Positions 1 through 8,225 of a stretch of DNA of 64,000 nt are shown here, piece by piece. The position numbers and the translations under genes were made by a program. The stretch is taken from positions 1 through 64,000 of the forward strand of contig NZ_QOVM01000001.1 of NCBI RefSeq assembly GCF_004104375.1. The letters are read 5' to 3'. The notes under the pieces are model-generated. The model was not told where the DNA came from, ran no database searches, and saw nothing but the letters and a program-made list of their open reading frames with translations. The first letter of the stretch is position 1. Each line of letters opens with the position of its first letter. The stretch comes from Leeuwenhoekiella aequorea (lineage in GTDB: Bacteria; Bacteroidota; Bacteroidia; Flavobacteriales; Flavobacteriaceae).

Positions 1-116
1 CTGCATCTAACATAACAAAACCAACTTAAAGTGTTTGAATCTGTAAATGTTTTAAATATTGTAATCGAGTTGGTAATTATGAATTTGGGGAAATTCGTGG
101 GGCTTAAATTGTAATA

Positions 117-614
117 TTATTTTGTAATAAATATTTGGGTGAAATAAGCAGTTCCTTTTTCATTTTTTACTACGGAAATACCGCTATGTGTGAAATTTCC
201 TTCAAGAGCCTCTCTATGACCTTCACTCTTAATCCAGGCAGCAACTACTTCTTTAGCGTCTCGGTATCCAAAAGCTACATTCTCACTTACACGGGCAGCT
301 CCTTTAGATTTTAAATAATCTGAACGCTTAAAAAAGTTATCGTGACTAATGGTTCCTTTTGTAGCCATATACTTAGTATGCTCTACTGCTTTAACTTTTG
401 AATCTGAATTGTTTTGAAGTGCTGATAAACCTAATGATGCGCGGTGCTCATTAACTTCAGATAAAATTTCTGCAGCAAAAGCCTCTTCAACGGTAAGATC
501 TGCTGAGATTTCTAATGCAGCTTCTTCAACTGGCATTAATTCTTCATCCTGCGAGCAGCTTGTTAAAAATAAAGCGAAAGTAAGTGCCAAAAGGCTAGTA
601 GTAAAAGTTCTCAT
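117..614 (-). CDS. CAP-domain (SCP/YkwD-like) lipoprotein, copy 1
   Basis: Predicted secreted lipoprotein of 165 aa. A signal peptide ends in the lipobox LTSC (Cys20), so the protein is expected to be membrane anchored. The CAP domain covers about residues 45-163. Visible family residues are His79, His91, Glu111 in SENVAFG, and the segment SEGHREALEGNFTHSGI around His133. Bacterial CAP proteins of the YkwD type are common, but their biochemical role is mostly unknown. The protein is identical in sequence to the one encoded at 2430-2927. The start is the only ATG ahead of the signal peptide and lies just downstream of a good Bacteroidota promoter. Family assignment is confident; function is not known. 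Confidence 0.9.
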   Translation of the reverse strand: MRTFTTSLLALTFALFLTSCSQDEELMPVEEAALEISADLTVEEAFAAEILSEVNEHRASLGLSALQNNSDSKVKAVEHTKYMATKGTISHDNFFKRSDYLKSKGAARVSENVAFGYRDAKEVVAAWIKSEGHREALEGNFTHSGISVVKNEKGTAYFTQIFITK

Positions 615-642
615 GATTTGGGGTTTATGAGTTATGTTGTTA

Positions 643-673
643 CAAACATAGCATGAAGAATCTATTCCTACAA
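643..673 (-). promoter_or_regulatory. Promoter of CAP gene copy 1 (TTG-N20-TATGTTTG)
   Basis: Read on the minus strand, TTG (671-673) is followed after 20 bp by TATGTTTG (643-650), matching the Bacteroidota -33/-7 consensus TTG / TAnnTTTG. The CAP start codon lies about 30 bp further on. The same arrangement is present in copy 2. Confidence 0.75.
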
Positions 674-975
674 CACGTTGTCGGTTATTTTGTGTATTTC
701 ATCGACTACAATATCATTTTTAACATAATTAATGTAAATTTTAACAGTATTTGACGGCTAATTGTGTCTTTTGTCGATGTTCAAAAAGTATGAAAAAGGT
801 AAGAAAATTTAAAAAATATGCATTTCAGCGACATAACTGGTTAATTATTCGGTTAAAAGACACTTTATAGTAAGAAAGTAGGAAATAATCTCGTAGATTT
901 TTCTAATCAACATCAGCAGGTGATTTATTGTGATGAATTCGATTTTATGTACTTTACAGGTTTAAACAAAATAAT

Positions 976-2028
976 ATGAGATCTCTTTTCAGCTTATTAG
1001 CAATCATTCTTCTAGCATCTTGCAATCATCAGGAGCAATCCAAAGAAAAACCAGAAGATAAAACTCCCGTACAACAAAAATTTGCTATTGTTATTCACGG
1101 CGGCGCAGGCACAATTCTAAAAGAGAATATGACAGACTCTCTAGAACTAGCCTACAAAGAAGCACTGACAGAGGCTATAAAAATTGGATACGAAATTCTT
1201 GAAAACGGCGGCACCAGCCTTGAAGCGGTGCAGCGCACCATCAATAGTATGGAAAACTCCCCACTATTTAATTCTGCAAAAGGAGCTGTTTTTAATCATG
1301 AAGGTATAAACGAACTAGACGCATCTATTATGGATGGTGAAACTTTAAATGCAGGAGCCATTGCAGGTGTCACTAATGTAAAAAACCCTATCAATCTTGC
1401 ATATGAAGTTATGACCAACTCAGAACACGTCTTGTTAAGCGGTAAAGGAGCCGAGCTTTTTGCTAAAGAACACAACATAGAACTGGTTGATCCCTCCTAT
1501 TTTTTTACGCAAAATAGATTTGACGCTCTTCAGCGAACCTTAGCAAAAGAAAAAATATCATCATCTAATAAGACTGCTTTTTACGATCCGTTTATTAAAG
1601 ATGATAAATACGGCACCGTAGGCTGCGTGGCCCTAGACAAAAATGGAAATATAGCTGCCGGTACTTCTACAGGCGGTATGAATAATAAAAGATACAATCG
1701 TATTGGTGATTCGCCAATCATAGGTTCTGGTACATACGCTAATAATGCCACTTGCGGCGTATCTTCCACAGGATGGGGAGAATATTTTATAAGAGGTCAA
1801 GTGGCTTACGACATTAGCGCCCAAATCGAATATGCCGGCAAAGACTTAGAAAGCGCTGCAAAAAATGTCATACAAGATAAGCTTACAAATTTAGGCGGTA
1901 CCGGAGGAATAGTAGCACTCGATAAATTTGGAAACCCTTCAATGGAATTTAATACAGAAGGAATGTACAGAGCCTATATGAATGATAAAGGCCAACTAAC
2001 GCTGGGCATCTACAAAGAAAATGAATAA
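976..2028 (+). CDS. Isoaspartyl peptidase / L-asparaginase (Ntn-hydrolase), lipoprotein
   Basis: A 350-aa plant-type asparaginase (EcAIII/IaaA-like) that would hydrolyse L-asparagine and/or beta-aspartyl dipeptides. A lipobox LASC (Cys16) predicts export and anchoring. The motif HGGAG lies at 41-45. The predicted autocleavage site and nucleophile is Thr214 in KYGTVGCVALD, followed by the conserved GTSTGGMNNKR. The enzyme would mature by self-cleavage before Thr214 into alpha and beta chains. The gene stands alone between two direct repeats carrying CAP-domain genes, with no obvious operon partner. The family call is secure; preference between asparagine and isoaspartyl peptides cannot be read from the sequence. 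Confidence 0.93.
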   Translation: MRSLFSLLAIILLASCNHQEQSKEKPEDKTPVQQKFAIVIHGGAGTILKENMTDSLELAYKEALTEAIKIGYEILENGGTSLEAVQRTINSMENSPLFNSAKGAVFNHEGINELDASIMDGETLNAGAIAGVTNVKNPINLAYEVMTNSEHVLLSGKGAELFAKEHNIELVDPSYFFTQNRFDALQRTLAKEKISSSNKTAFYDPFIKDDKYGTVGCVALDKNGNIAAGTSTGGMNNKRYNRIGDSPIIGSGTYANNATCGVSSTGWGEYFIRGQVAYDISAQIEYAGKDLESAAKNVIQDKLTNLGGTGGIVALDKFGNPSMEFNTEGMYRAYMNDKGQLTLGIYKENE

Positions 2029-2429
2029 ATAAGTCAGCAATTAGGCGGAATACTAATCGGATTTAAAGCGATAGTTGAGTAATACAGTTTGAGCTGAAGG
2101 ATCCATTCATTATAATTACCCCTGATGTCAAAGCATTTATCTTTATTAAAGATTAGGTTTTAAAATGCACGTAAGACTTCTACCTAATTTTAGCTCATAC
2201 CAAGGACAATGCCATATAAAAGAAAACCTCTGAAGAATATCACTTCAGAGGTTATCGACAAATTTAATAAAATCCCATATCAGGATAAAAGCGAAACAGC
2301 AGGTCCCCACCCACTGCATCTAACATAACAAAACCAACTTAAAGTGTTTGAATCTGTAAATGTTTTAAATATTGTAATCGAGTTGGTAATTATGAATTTG
2401 GGGAAATTCGTGGGGCTTAAATTGTAATA
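2029..2429. other. Intergenic region between asparaginase gene and CAP copy 2
   Basis: About 400 bp without a convincing gene. It holds a strong hairpin at 2225-2253 serving the minus-strand CAP gene, and the first ~116 bp of direct-repeat copy 2 from 2314 onward. I see no RNA gene or mobile-element end here. Confidence 0.6.
2225..2253 (-). terminator. Rho-independent terminator of CAP gene copy 2
   Basis: Perfect 11-bp stem AACCTCTGAAG / CTTCAGAGGTT with a 7-nt loop. On the minus strand it is followed by TTTTCTTTT, so it terminates transcription from the CAP gene starting at 2927. Confidence 0.8.
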
Positions 2430-2927
2430 TTATTTTGTAATAAATATTTGGGTGAAATAAGCAGTTCCTTTTTCATTTTTTACTACGGAAATACCGCTAT
2501 GTGTGAAATTTCCTTCAAGAGCCTCTCTATGACCTTCACTCTTAATCCAGGCAGCAACTACTTCTTTAGCGTCTCGGTATCCAAAAGCTACATTCTCACT
2601 TACGCGGGCAGCTCCTTTAGATTTTAAATAATCTGAACGCTTAAAAAAGTTATCGTGACTAATGGTTCCCTTTGTAGCCATATATTTAGTATGCTCTACT
2701 GCTTTAACTTTTGAATCTGAATTGTTTTGAAGTGCTGATAAACCTAATGATGCGCGGTGCTCATTAACTTCAGATAAAATTTCTGCAGCAAAAGCTTCTT
2801 CAACGGTAAGATCTGCTGAGATTTCTAATGCAGCTTCTTCAACTGGCATTAATTCTTCATCCTGCGAGCAGCTTGTTAAAAATAAAGCGAAAGTAAGTGC
2901 CAAAAGGCTAGTAGTAAAAGTTCTCAT
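2430..2927 (-). CDS. CAP-domain (SCP/YkwD-like) lipoprotein, copy 2
   Basis: Encodes exactly the same 165-aa protein as 117-614: lipobox Cys20, CAP domain about 45-163, with His79, His91, Glu111 and His133 in the family motifs. Four nucleotide differences from copy 1 in the coding region are all silent. This suggests either a recent duplication under purifying selection or gene conversion. It has its own promoter (2956-2986) and terminator (2225-2253), so both copies appear functional. Confidence 0.9.
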   Translation of the reverse strand: MRTFTTSLLALTFALFLTSCSQDEELMPVEEAALEISADLTVEEAFAAEILSEVNEHRASLGLSALQNNSDSKVKAVEHTKYMATKGTISHDNFFKRSDYLKSKGAARVSENVAFGYRDAKEVVAAWIKSEGHREALEGNFTHSGISVVKNEKGTAYFTQIFITK

Positions 2928-2955
2928 GATTTGGGGTTTATGAGTTATGTTGTTA

Positions 2956-2986
2956 CAAACATAGCATGAAGAATCTATTCCTACAA
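2956..2986 (-). promoter_or_regulatory. Promoter of CAP gene copy 2 (TTG-N20-TATGTTTG)
   Basis: Same arrangement as in copy 1: on the minus strand TTG (2984-2986), 20-bp spacer, TATGTTTG (2956-2963). The upstream flank has diverged between the copies but these boxes are unchanged. Confidence 0.75.
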
Positions 2987-3351
2987 CACATTGTCGGTTC
3001 TTTTGTGTATTTCATCGATCATGACGTTATTTTTAACATAATTGGCGCAAACTTTAACAGTATTTGACGTCTAATTGTGTCTTTTGTCGATATTCACTAT
3101 ACATATAAAAGGTATGAAAATTTAAAAAAATGCATTTCAACGACATAACTGGTTAATTATTCGGTTAAAAGACACTTTAAATAAAATAAGTAGGAATTAA
3201 TTCTTGAAAAAAAGACTAGAAAAGTTTCAATAAGTACACACACCTTCCATTAAAAAAATTAATTCCTTAGTTGCCAGCACTGTAAATGAGAAAACTTTGA
3301 ATATTTAATAACTACAACGTTGTCTTTCATTTAACAAAGTTTTAGGTTTGC

Positions 3352-3386
3352 TTAGTTCGGCAAATTACGAACTAACCATAATTTTG
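3352..3386 (+). promoter_or_regulatory. Operator palindrome and -7 box of the efflux operon
   Basis: A perfect 8-bp inverted repeat TTAGTTCG (3352-3359) / CGAACTAA (3368-3375), with an 8-bp AT-rich centre, lies immediately upstream of a Bacteroidota -7 box TAATTTTG (3379-3386). The regulator ATG follows at 3405. A dimeric regulator bound here would block polymerase. Autoregulation by the adjacent GbsR/MarR-like protein is an inference from position. Confidence 0.65.
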
Positions 3387-3404
3387 CTCCTCGAATTTAT
3401 TATT

Positions 3405-3911
3405 ATGAATCAGGAAGAATTAGAAGAAACTAAAAAGCTATTAATCGAACGCCTTGGCGTACATATCGAATGTAAAGATCAATTAGCTCCCTTAGCCGCT
3501 AGAATTCTTGCAACATTAGTCTTAACAGGCAAAAAAGGAGCAACTTTTGAAGATCTGGTAACTGGCTTACAAGCTAGTAAAAGCACAATCTCTACCCACT
3601 TAAATACATTACAAAGCAATAAGAACATTACATATTATACAGTTTGTGGTGATCGTAAAAAATATTTCATTACTAACCCAGACGGTTTTATCATCAATTT
3701 AGATAAGATGATCACCACCTGGGAGAAGGAAAAACAATTACACCTTCAGGTAATGGAGTATAAGCAAAAAATAAATGACGACTCTAATTCTGCTGAGGAT
3801 AGAGTCTTTGACCTGGAATTTCATAAGGACTACATGAATTACTTAGACCAGGCTACCTCATCAATTAAGAATATCCGCCAAAAATTAGTCTCCAAAACAA
3901 ACCTAGAATAA
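3405..3911 (+). CDS. GbsR/MarR-family transcriptional regulator of efflux operon
   Basis: A 168-aa winged-helix regulator. The ATG at 3405 (MNQEELEETK) is preferred; an upstream in-frame start at 3348 would lie inside the promoter and operator. The N-terminal half holds a helix-turn-helix with the recognition-like segment LQASKSTISTHLNTLQSN, followed by a wing (KKYFITNPDGF). The C-terminal half is helical and probably dimerises. In Flavobacteriia such regulators commonly head RND efflux operons. Here it is 10 bp ahead of the adaptor gene and preceded by a palindrome that is its likely binding site. Ligand unknown. Confidence 0.85.
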   Translation: MNQEELEETKKLLIERLGVHIECKDQLAPLAARILATLVLTGKKGATFEDLVTGLQASKSTISTHLNTLQSNKNITYYTVCGDRKKYFITNPDGFIINLDKMITTWEKEKQLHLQVMEYKQKINDDSNSAEDRVFDLEFHKDYMNYLDQATSSIKNIRQKLVSKTNLE

Positions 3912-3921
3912 ATCTGTAAGT

Positions 3922-5058
3922 ATGAGAAATAGAGTTTTAATCAATTGTATCCCTGTATTATTGGGAATTTTACTTACCGCAACATCGTGTGGTGACAGTA
4001 AAACTGAACAACCTGCTCAACAGGCACAAAAAACACCAGCCTTACCGGTTGTTACCTTGCCCACTCAAACGGTTACAGGTTATACGTCTTACCCTACACG
4101 TATAGAGGGAATTGTAAATGCAGAGGTTTATGCGAAAATTTCGGGTTATATCACAAGCGTAGCTGTAGACGAAGGACAAAAAGTACGTAAGGGTCAAACA
4201 TTATTTAGATTAGAGACTCAATCTTTAAATCAAGATGCTGCTGCCGCAAGGGCAAATGTAAATGCAGCTCAAGTCGAGGTAGATAAACTTAAGCCACTCG
4301 TTGAAAAAAATATCATTAGTAATGTGCAATTAGAAACAGCTAAAGCACAATTACAGCAAGCAAAAAGTGGTTATAATGGGATTGCAGCAAATATTGACTA
4401 CGGAAATATAAAGAGTCCGGTTGATGGTTTTGTAGGTTCTATAAATTTAAGAACAGGTTCATTAGTAAGTCCGTCAAGTCAAGAACCTTTAACAACTGTA
4501 TCTGATATAAGCAAGGTGTATGCTTATTTTTCAATGAATGAAAAAGAGTACTTAGACTTTATTCAAAAAGCAGAGGGTGCTTCCATAGAAGAAAAAATAA
4601 AAAATATGCCAGCCGTAAGTTTAATTCTTGCCAATGGTGCAACCTATGATTCTGAAGGTAAAATCGAAACAATCAACTCTCAAATTAATATGAATACGGG
4701 TACAGTTTCATTTAGGGCTGTTTTTGATAATCCTTCTCGCATACTAACAAATGGAAATAGCGGAAAAATACGTGTTCCTAAGACGTATACAGATGTTGTA
4801 GTAGTACCTAAAGAATCAACATTTGAACAGCAAGGCGATATTTATGTTTATAAACTAGACTCAAATAACGTTGCCACTTCTGCAAAAATTAGTGTTAGTG
4901 GAGATGTTGACAACTTATATGTGGTAGAAAGTGGTCTTACAAAGGGAGATCGTATTGTGGCAAAAGGAACCAGCACGTTGCGGGGTCAAACTACTATACA
5001 GCCACAGGAAACACCATTTGATAGTGTTGCCAAGCCCGTAAGTAAAGTATTTAGATAA
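3922..5058 (+). CDS. RND efflux periplasmic adaptor (MFP) lipoprotein
   Basis: Membrane fusion protein of 378 aa that links the inner-membrane RND pump to the outer-membrane channel. Lipobox ATSC (Cys23) predicts lipid anchoring. The order of parts is: biotinyl/lipoyl-like half-motif around residues 70-100 (ISGYITSVAVDEGQKV), alpha-helical hairpin about 105-150, second lipoyl half with SPVDGFVG, then beta-barrel and membrane-proximal domains. It lies 10 bp after the regulator and 21 bp before the pump gene, as in AcrA/MexA-type operons. Family assignment is secure; transported compounds are not predictable. Confidence 0.95.
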   Translation: MRNRVLINCIPVLLGILLTATSCGDSKTEQPAQQAQKTPALPVVTLPTQTVTGYTSYPTRIEGIVNAEVYAKISGYITSVAVDEGQKVRKGQTLFRLETQSLNQDAAAARANVNAAQVEVDKLKPLVEKNIISNVQLETAKAQLQQAKSGYNGIAANIDYGNIKSPVDGFVGSINLRTGSLVSPSSQEPLTTVSDISKVYAYFSMNEKEYLDFIQKAEGASIEEKIKNMPAVSLILANGATYDSEGKIETINSQINMNTGTVSFRAVFDNPSRILTNGNSGKIRVPKTYTDVVVVPKESTFEQQGDIYVYKLDSNNVATSAKISVSGDVDNLYVVESGLTKGDRIVAKGTSTLRGQTTIQPQETPFDSVAKPVSKVFR

Positions 5059-5079
5059 CCCTCAGATAATACATATATT

Positions 5080-8000
5080 ATGTTACAAAAATTTATAGAA
5101 CGTCCCGTTCTCTCTACAGTAATATCTATTATTATCGTGATATTAGGGGTTCTAGGACTTTCATCATTACCTATAACGCAGTACCCAGATATTGCGCCTC
5201 CTACGATTCAGGTAAGTGCCACGTATCCTGGGGCAAATGCTGAGACAATTCTCGAAAGTGTAATCATCCCTATCGAAGAACAAATAAATGGTGTTGAGGG
5301 AATGACTTATCTTACCTCAACAGCGACTAATAATGGTACTGCAGCTATAACCGTATTTTTTGATCAGGATGTAGATCCAGACATTGCAGCAGTAAACGTA
5401 CAAAACAGGGTAGCTCAAGCAAACTCATTATTACCGCAAGCTGTAATACAAACAGGTGTTACCACACAAAAACAGCAAACAAGTGCATTAATGTTTATGT
5501 CATTCTTTAGTGAGAATGACGATTATGATGATATTTATCTTCAGAATTATTTGAAAATAAACGTTATACCAGAAATTCAGCGTGTAAACGGTGTAGGGAA
5601 TGTTCAGGTTTTTGGATCTAAAGATTACGCAATGCGTATCTGGCTTAATCCTCAAAAATTGGCTGCCTATGATCTAATCCCTTCAGATGTAACGGCTGCA
5701 CTAAATGAGCAAAGTTTAGAAGCTGCAGCAGGATCTTTAGGAGAAAATGATGGAGAGTCTTTTTCTTATGTTATAAAATATAGCGGTCGTTTTAAAACCG
5801 AAAATCAGTATAGTGATATTGTGATCAAAGCTCTGGGTAACGGCGAATTTCTAAGACTGAAGGATATTGCAGAAATAGAACTTGGTGCTCAATCCTATAC
5901 CGGTGGTGCAGTAACAAACGGAAATCCTGCTGTGAATCTTGGTATTTTTCAAACTAAAGGTTCTAATGCACAAGAAATTATAGAATCTATACAAACAAAG
6001 CTGGAAATTTTAAAAGAAGATTTTCCGGAAGGAATGAATGTTGTAATACCTTATAACACAAACAGTTTCTTAAGCGCTTCTATAGAAAAAGTATTACACA
6101 CATTAATCGAAGCTTTTGTTCTCGTATTTATAGTAGTATTTATTTTCTTACAGGATTTTAGATCTACTCTTATACCTGCAATAGCAGTACCTGTATCTAT
6201 CGTAGGTACTTTCTTTTTCTTAAGTCTATTTGGCTACTCGATAAACCTGCTTACTTTATTTGCACTAGTCCTCGCAATTGGTATTGTGGTGGATGATGCC
6301 ATTGTTGTAGTTGAAGCGGTACACGCAAAACTAGATGAAGGCGAGACAGATCCTAAGAAAGCAACTTCAGAGGCCATGCACGAGATTTCTGGAGCAATTA
6401 TCTCAATTACCCTGGTAATGGCTGCCGTATTTATTCCGGTAACCTTTGTACAAGGACCTACGGGAGTATTTTATGAGCAATTTGGCATCACGCTAATTGT
6501 AGCAATTATAATTTCTGCTGTAAACGCATTAACTTTAAGTCCGGCATTATGTGCTCTTTTCTTAAAAGGTCATGAGGAGAAAGCTCCAGATGGAAAAAAG
6601 AAGAATATAGCAAAGCGTTTCTTTGATGCTTTTAATACCGGTTTTAAAGCAACAACTGCTCGTTATGGTCGATCTGTACATTTCTTATACCGAAACAAAT
6701 GGGTTACAATACTCATATTCGTTTTAGCAATAGGTGGTATTTTCTGGTCATCATCAGTCGTAAAAACAGGGTTTGTTCCTGATGAAGATCGAGCGTTCTT
6801 ATTTATAAATACAGAACTTCCTCCAGGATCATCTATAGACCGTACCCACGAGGTAAATGAGAAGCTTTATAGTATGATTAAAGGAATGGAAGGTGTAGAA
6901 AGCATGTCTTTTATAGAAGGTAGAAGTATTATTAATGGAGCCGGAAGCAACTATGGTTTAGGATTTATTAAACTTGATGACTGGGAAGAACGTGGATCAG
7001 ACGAGCTTTCTATGGAAACAATCACTGGAAAACTCTTTGGTATTGCGGCTCAAATTCCAGAAGCTAACATAATTTTCTTTGCACCCCCTAGTATTCCCGG
7101 ATTTGGAAATGCTGCCGGAGCAGAAGTAAATTTACTAGACCGTTCTGGTGGAAGTTTTGAAGATCTTGATGCAACAAATCAAGAGTTTATAGGAAAACTT
7201 ACCCAACGACCAGAAATTCAATATGCTCAATCTTCATTTAACACAAAGTATCCGCAGTACGAACTAGATATAAATGTACCGGTAGCTAAAGAGCTTGGGG
7301 TTCCTATTAGTAGTATTTTCTCTACACTCCAAGGTTATATTGGGGGTGTATTCGCATCAGATTTCTCAAGATTTGGTAAGCAATATAGAGTATATATACA
7401 ATCACTTCCTGAAGATCGCGCAGACTTAGCGGATTTAAATGAGTTATATGTAAGAACTGATAGTGGTGAAATGACACCTATTACACAGTTTATAAACTTA
7501 ACTCGTGTTTATGGACCGCAATCTGTAACTCGTTTTAATTTATTTAACTCTACAAAAATTACAGCAGCATCTAGTCCGGGTTATAGTTCTGGAGATGTTA
7601 TTGCAGCAGTAGAAGAAGTGGCAAAAACTTTACCGTCAAATTATACAACCGCTTATTCTGGTTTAACGCGTGAAGAAGTAAATGCAGGGAATCAAACAAC
7701 AACTATATTTATTCTATCACTTGTCTTTGTGTATTTCTTACTAGCTGCACAGTATGAAAGTTATATCATTCCGCTTGCGGTAATTCTTTCGCTTCCTTTT
7801 GGAGTATTTGGAGCCTATATAACTACGCAGTTTACCGGCTTACAAAACAATATTTACTTTCAGATAGCACTTATAATGTTATTGGGGCTTCTAGCCAAAA
7901 ATGCAATTCTTATCGTAGAGTTTGCCATACAAAGGCGGAAAGCTGGAGAAAGTATTGTTGATGCAGCGGTACACGGAGCAGAATCACGTTTACGACCTAT

Positions 8001-8223
8001 ACTTATGACTTCGTTTGCTTTTATAATGGGGCTTTTACCTCTAGTATTTGCCAGTGGTGTAGGTGCCGAAGGGAATCGATCTATAGGTACGGGAGCAGTA
8101 GGTGGTCTTTTAATAGGTACTATAATTGGTGTTTTTATAATCCCTGTTCTCTACATTCTGTTTCAATGGTTACAAGAAAAAATATCTGGAGCACCAACCC
8201 CTAAAATCGAAGAAACTCACTAA
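5080..8223 (+). CDS. RND multidrug efflux pump, AcrB/MexB (HAE1) family
   Basis: Inner-membrane proton-driven pump of 1047 aa, the usual length for HAE1 transporters. The N-terminus MLQKFIERPVLSTVISII is typical. Proton relay residues are visible: the Asp pair in IGIVVDDAIVVVEAV in TM4 and the Lys in LLAKNAILIVEFA in TM10. The two large periplasmic loops lie between TM1-2 and TM7-8. The C-terminal end overlaps no other gene but leaves only 2 bp before the outer-membrane channel gene. Substrates may be antibiotics, bile-like detergents or solvents; the sequence does not tell which. Confidence 0.97.
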   Translation: MLQKFIERPVLSTVISIIIVILGVLGLSSLPITQYPDIAPPTIQVSATYPGANAETILESVIIPIEEQINGVEGMTYLTSTATNNGTAAITVFFDQDVDPDIAAVNVQNRVAQANSLLPQAVIQTGVTTQKQQTSALMFMSFFSENDDYDDIYLQNYLKINVIPEIQRVNGVGNVQVFGSKDYAMRIWLNPQKLAAYDLIPSDVTAALNEQSLEAAAGSLGENDGESFSYVIKYSGRFKTENQYSDIVIKALGNGEFLRLKDIAEIELGAQSYTGGAVTNGNPAVNLGIFQTKGSNAQEIIESIQTKLEILKEDFPEGMNVVIPYNTNSFLSASIEKVLHTLIEAFVLVFIVVFIFLQDFRSTLIPAIAVPVSIVGTFFFLSLFGYSINLLTLFALVLAIGIVVDDAIVVVEAVHAKLDEGETDPKKATSEAMHEISGAIISITLVMAAVFIPVTFVQGPTGVFYEQFGITLIVAIIISAVNALTLSPALCALFLKGHEEKAPDGKKKNIAKRFFDAFNTGFKATTARYGRSVHFLYRNKWVTILIFVLAIGGIFWSSSVVKTGFVPDEDRAFLFINTELPPGSSIDRTHEVNEKLYSMIKGMEGVESMSFIEGRSIINGAGSNYGLGFIKLDDWEERGSDELSMETITGKLFGIAAQIPEANIIFFAPPSIPGFGNAAGAEVNLLDRSGGSFEDLDATNQEFIGKLTQRPEIQYAQSSFNTKYPQYELDINVPVAKELGVPISSIFSTLQGYIGGVFASDFSRFGKQYRVYIQSLPEDRADLADLNELYVRTDSGEMTPITQFINLTRVYGPQSVTRFNLFNSTKITAASSPGYSSGDVIAAVEEVAKTLPSNYTTAYSGLTREEVNAGNQTTTIFILSLVFVYFLLAAQYESYIIPLAVILSLPFGVFGAYITTQFTGLQNNIYFQIALIMLLGLLAKNAILIVEFAIQRRKAGESIVDAAVHGAESRLRPILMTSFAFIMGLLPLVFASGVGAEGNRSIGTGAVGGLLIGTIIGVFIIPVLYILFQWLQEKISGAPTPKIEETH

Positions 8224-8225
8224 TT

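Larger units (their letters stand above)
1..890. repeat. Direct repeat copy 1 carrying CAP lipoprotein gene
   Basis: This stretch recurs at 2314-3202 in the same orientation, offset by 2313 bp. The copy may begin before the window edge. By eye the 116 bp downstream of the gene are identical, the coding region has four differences (all silent), and the region upstream of the promoter is clearly more diverged. The two copies bracket the asparaginase-like gene, so recombination between them could delete or amplify it. Confidence 0.95.
2314..3202. repeat. Direct repeat copy 2 carrying CAP lipoprotein gene
   Basis: Second copy of the ~0.9-kb repeat at 1-890. Similarity fades after about 3180-3200, where both copies still share a stretch around GGTTAAAAGACACTTTA. 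The gene and its downstream flank are nearly identical, while the upstream flank has many substitutions and small indels. Confidence 0.95.
2928..3404. other. Intergenic region upstream of efflux operon
   Basis: About 480 bp without a gene. The first ~270 bp belong to direct-repeat copy 2 and contain the CAP promoter. The end holds the operator-like palindrome and -7 box of the efflux operon. The middle part (about 3200-3345) shows nothing recognisable. Confidence 0.6.
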
